From NCBI GenBank assembly GCA_918797485.1, contig CAKKNE010000001.1:3286001-3350000 (forward strand): 64,000 nucleotides of DNA, given 5' to 3'. This document shows, piece after piece, positions 63,273-64,000 of the stretch. Both the position numbers and the translations under genes were made by a program. Every line of letters begins with the position of its first letter. The stretch's first letter is position 1. The stretch is from Pelagomonas calceolata (lineage: Eukaryota; Sar; Pelagophyceae; Pelagomonadales; Pelagomonadaceae). The notes beneath the pieces are model-generated. The model did not search any database. It was not told the origin of the DNA and worked only from the letters and a program-made list of their open reading frames with translations.

Positions 63273-63717
63273 CGTCGCGTCGACGGCGTGGGGCTGGCAC
63301 CAGCTTATGGGCAGCCGCGGCTAAGAGGTGCCTTGGGGGCAGCCCGCTACTGCTGGTGCGATAGCCCACTATTGCTGGTAAGATGCTTGAGGCAGCGTTG
63401 TGGAATGCTTCGGCAGCCGACGCATGCGCAAAAAGCTTGCTAGTGTCTTACAGCACGCTAGGCGCCGCAGCCGCAGAGGTGCCGCACGCCTGCCGTCGCG
63501 ACGCGGCGCAGCAGTCCACACCTCGGGTGACTCGATCTGTGCAACCGCGGGTGAAAGCACTGCTCAATTCGCCGTGGAAGGCGTAGAGAGCAGGGGGCCC
63601 AAAAACTCACTTGCCCGTAGCGGTGCGAGATCGCGTCGCTGGAACCGCAGCGATCGCAGCAAGCCGCACGGCTCAGCGACAAAGAATTTCGCCAGCGGGC
63701 GTGGCATTTGGAGCGCG
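63273..63717. other. Divergent intergenic region with palindromic element
   Basis: About 445 nt. An introner-like core (GTCGCGTCGACGGCGTGG) abuts the start of the minus gene, and palindromic GCTAG copy 7 lies at 63436-63461. Confidence 0.5.
63436..63461 (+). repeat. GCTAG palindromic element, copy 7
   Basis: CTTGCTAGTGTCTTACAG then CACGCTAG, 164 nt upstream of the start at 63272. Confidence 0.7.
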
Positions 63718-64000
63718 ATGCTCGTCCTCGTCCTCGTCGCGCCCGCCCTCGCCGGCACGCAGTTCTGGCCGCGGCGCCCTTCACCACTAAAACTGCAGCG
63801 CTTCATCGCGCGGCACGCCACGGCGCGACCGAACGCGCCCGACGTCATCAAGAGCACCGAGCCCGGCCGGGATAATGGGGAGGTGCCCCGCGGCTGCCAC
63901 GCGCGGCGTCTGGAGAGAGTCATACCAGGAGGCGACTACGCGAGAGCGAAGGCCTGCGTATTGGCTTGGGGCGGCGAACCTGACAAGAAGGCGACGTCCT
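63718..64000 (+). CDS. DUF1990-like protein, N-terminal part (partial)
   Basis: The ATG at 63718 opens a frame that runs off the right edge (94 codons seen). MLVLVLVAPALAGTQFWP is a signal peptide. HARRLERVIPGGDYARAKACVLAWGGE resembles the conserved start of the DUF1990 (UPF0548) family, where a charged strand is followed by the Y-x-x-A/G-K-x-x-x-x-x-W helix. Too little is visible for certainty. Confidence 0.45.
   Translation, partial: MLVLVLVAPALAGTQFWPRRPSPLKLQRFIARHATARPNAPDVIKSTEPGRDNGEVPRGCHARRLERVIPGGDYARAKACVLAWGGEPDKKATS

Noticed and set aside
1-64000. Bacterial or organellar origin of the DNA
   Set aside because: Introns, MICOS, CPSF, WD40 and nuclear-type genes show a nuclear eukaryotic genome despite the density and high GC.
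1-64000. tRNA, rRNA or CRISPR arrays
   Set aside because: No clover-leaf signature, rRNA core or regularly spaced repeats noticed by reading; repeats present are introner cores and palindromes.

Overview
The window is nuclear DNA of a eukaryotic alga. It is very GC-rich and gene-dense (about 38 protein genes in 64 kb, roughly one per 1.7 kb), with short intergenic gaps and neighbours often divergent or convergent. Three short proteins begin with a signal peptide followed by a Phe at the cleavage point (SA|FAP at 52.6-53.4 kb, NA|FAP at 53.8 kb, QG|FVPA at 4.0 kb), the plastid-import signature of heterokont (stramenopile) algae. Tryptophan synthase is an alpha-beta fusion with a secretory-type leader. 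Thirteen introns can be placed; most look like, or are compatible with, short non-autonomous DNA transposons turned into introns ('introners'), as reported for the pelagophyte Aureococcus anophagefferens. My best guess is therefore a pelagophyte close to Aureococcus; this is inference, not a database match.

Layout. 1-10 kb: partial CPSF3 endonuclease (-), MYND protein, F-box/kelch protein, a small plastid protein, MIC60/mitofilin (-), cysteinyl-tRNA synthetase, a secreted coiled-coil protein. 10-20 kb: ankyrin protein, aldo-keto reductase (-), a SAM-domain membrane protein with an in-frame TGA, a helical protein (-), a SEP/UBX protein, a large glycine-rich membrane protein, a GNAT-like protein (-). 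21-31 kb: mitochondrial Lon protease (-), a conserved basic protein, a composite of sulfotransferase and TPR remnants, dolichol kinase (-), FKBP/TPR immunophilin, MYND/RINGv/TPR protein (-). 31-42 kb: small membrane protein, tryptophan synthase fusion (-), WDR18/IPI3, split-EGF membrane protein (-), nucleotide-sugar transporter (-), SHOCT protein, secreted JmjC protein (-). 42-53 kb: IQ-motif/PDZ-like protein, a membrane protein (-), GH35 beta-galactosidase, a glycosyltransferase-like protein (-), sialic-acid-synthase-family enzyme (-), HIR/prohibitin protein, plastid fibrillin (-). 53-64 kb: CCB4-like cytochrome b6 maturation factor, a WD40 propeller fused to a TRP/polycystin-like cation channel, acetyl-CoA synthetase (-), lysophospholipid acyltransferase (-), START-like protein, a glycan-related secreted protein (-), and a partial DUF1990-like gene.

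These genes are mostly unrelated housekeeping and membrane genes; no operon or gene cluster is evident, although several concern glycans (dolichol kinase, nucleotide-sugar transporter, GH35, sialic-acid synthase family, two glycosyltransferase-like proteins). The most notable signals are: the introner family, with two insertions showing perfect 8-bp target duplications and every donor at the upstream duplication; the WD40-channel fusion, interrupted by two introners; a consensus splice donor GTAAGT lying at or just after many stop codons; a palindromic element upstream of seven genes; a dispersed repeat always on the same side of gene 3' ends; and the TGA-interrupted SAM/membrane gene.
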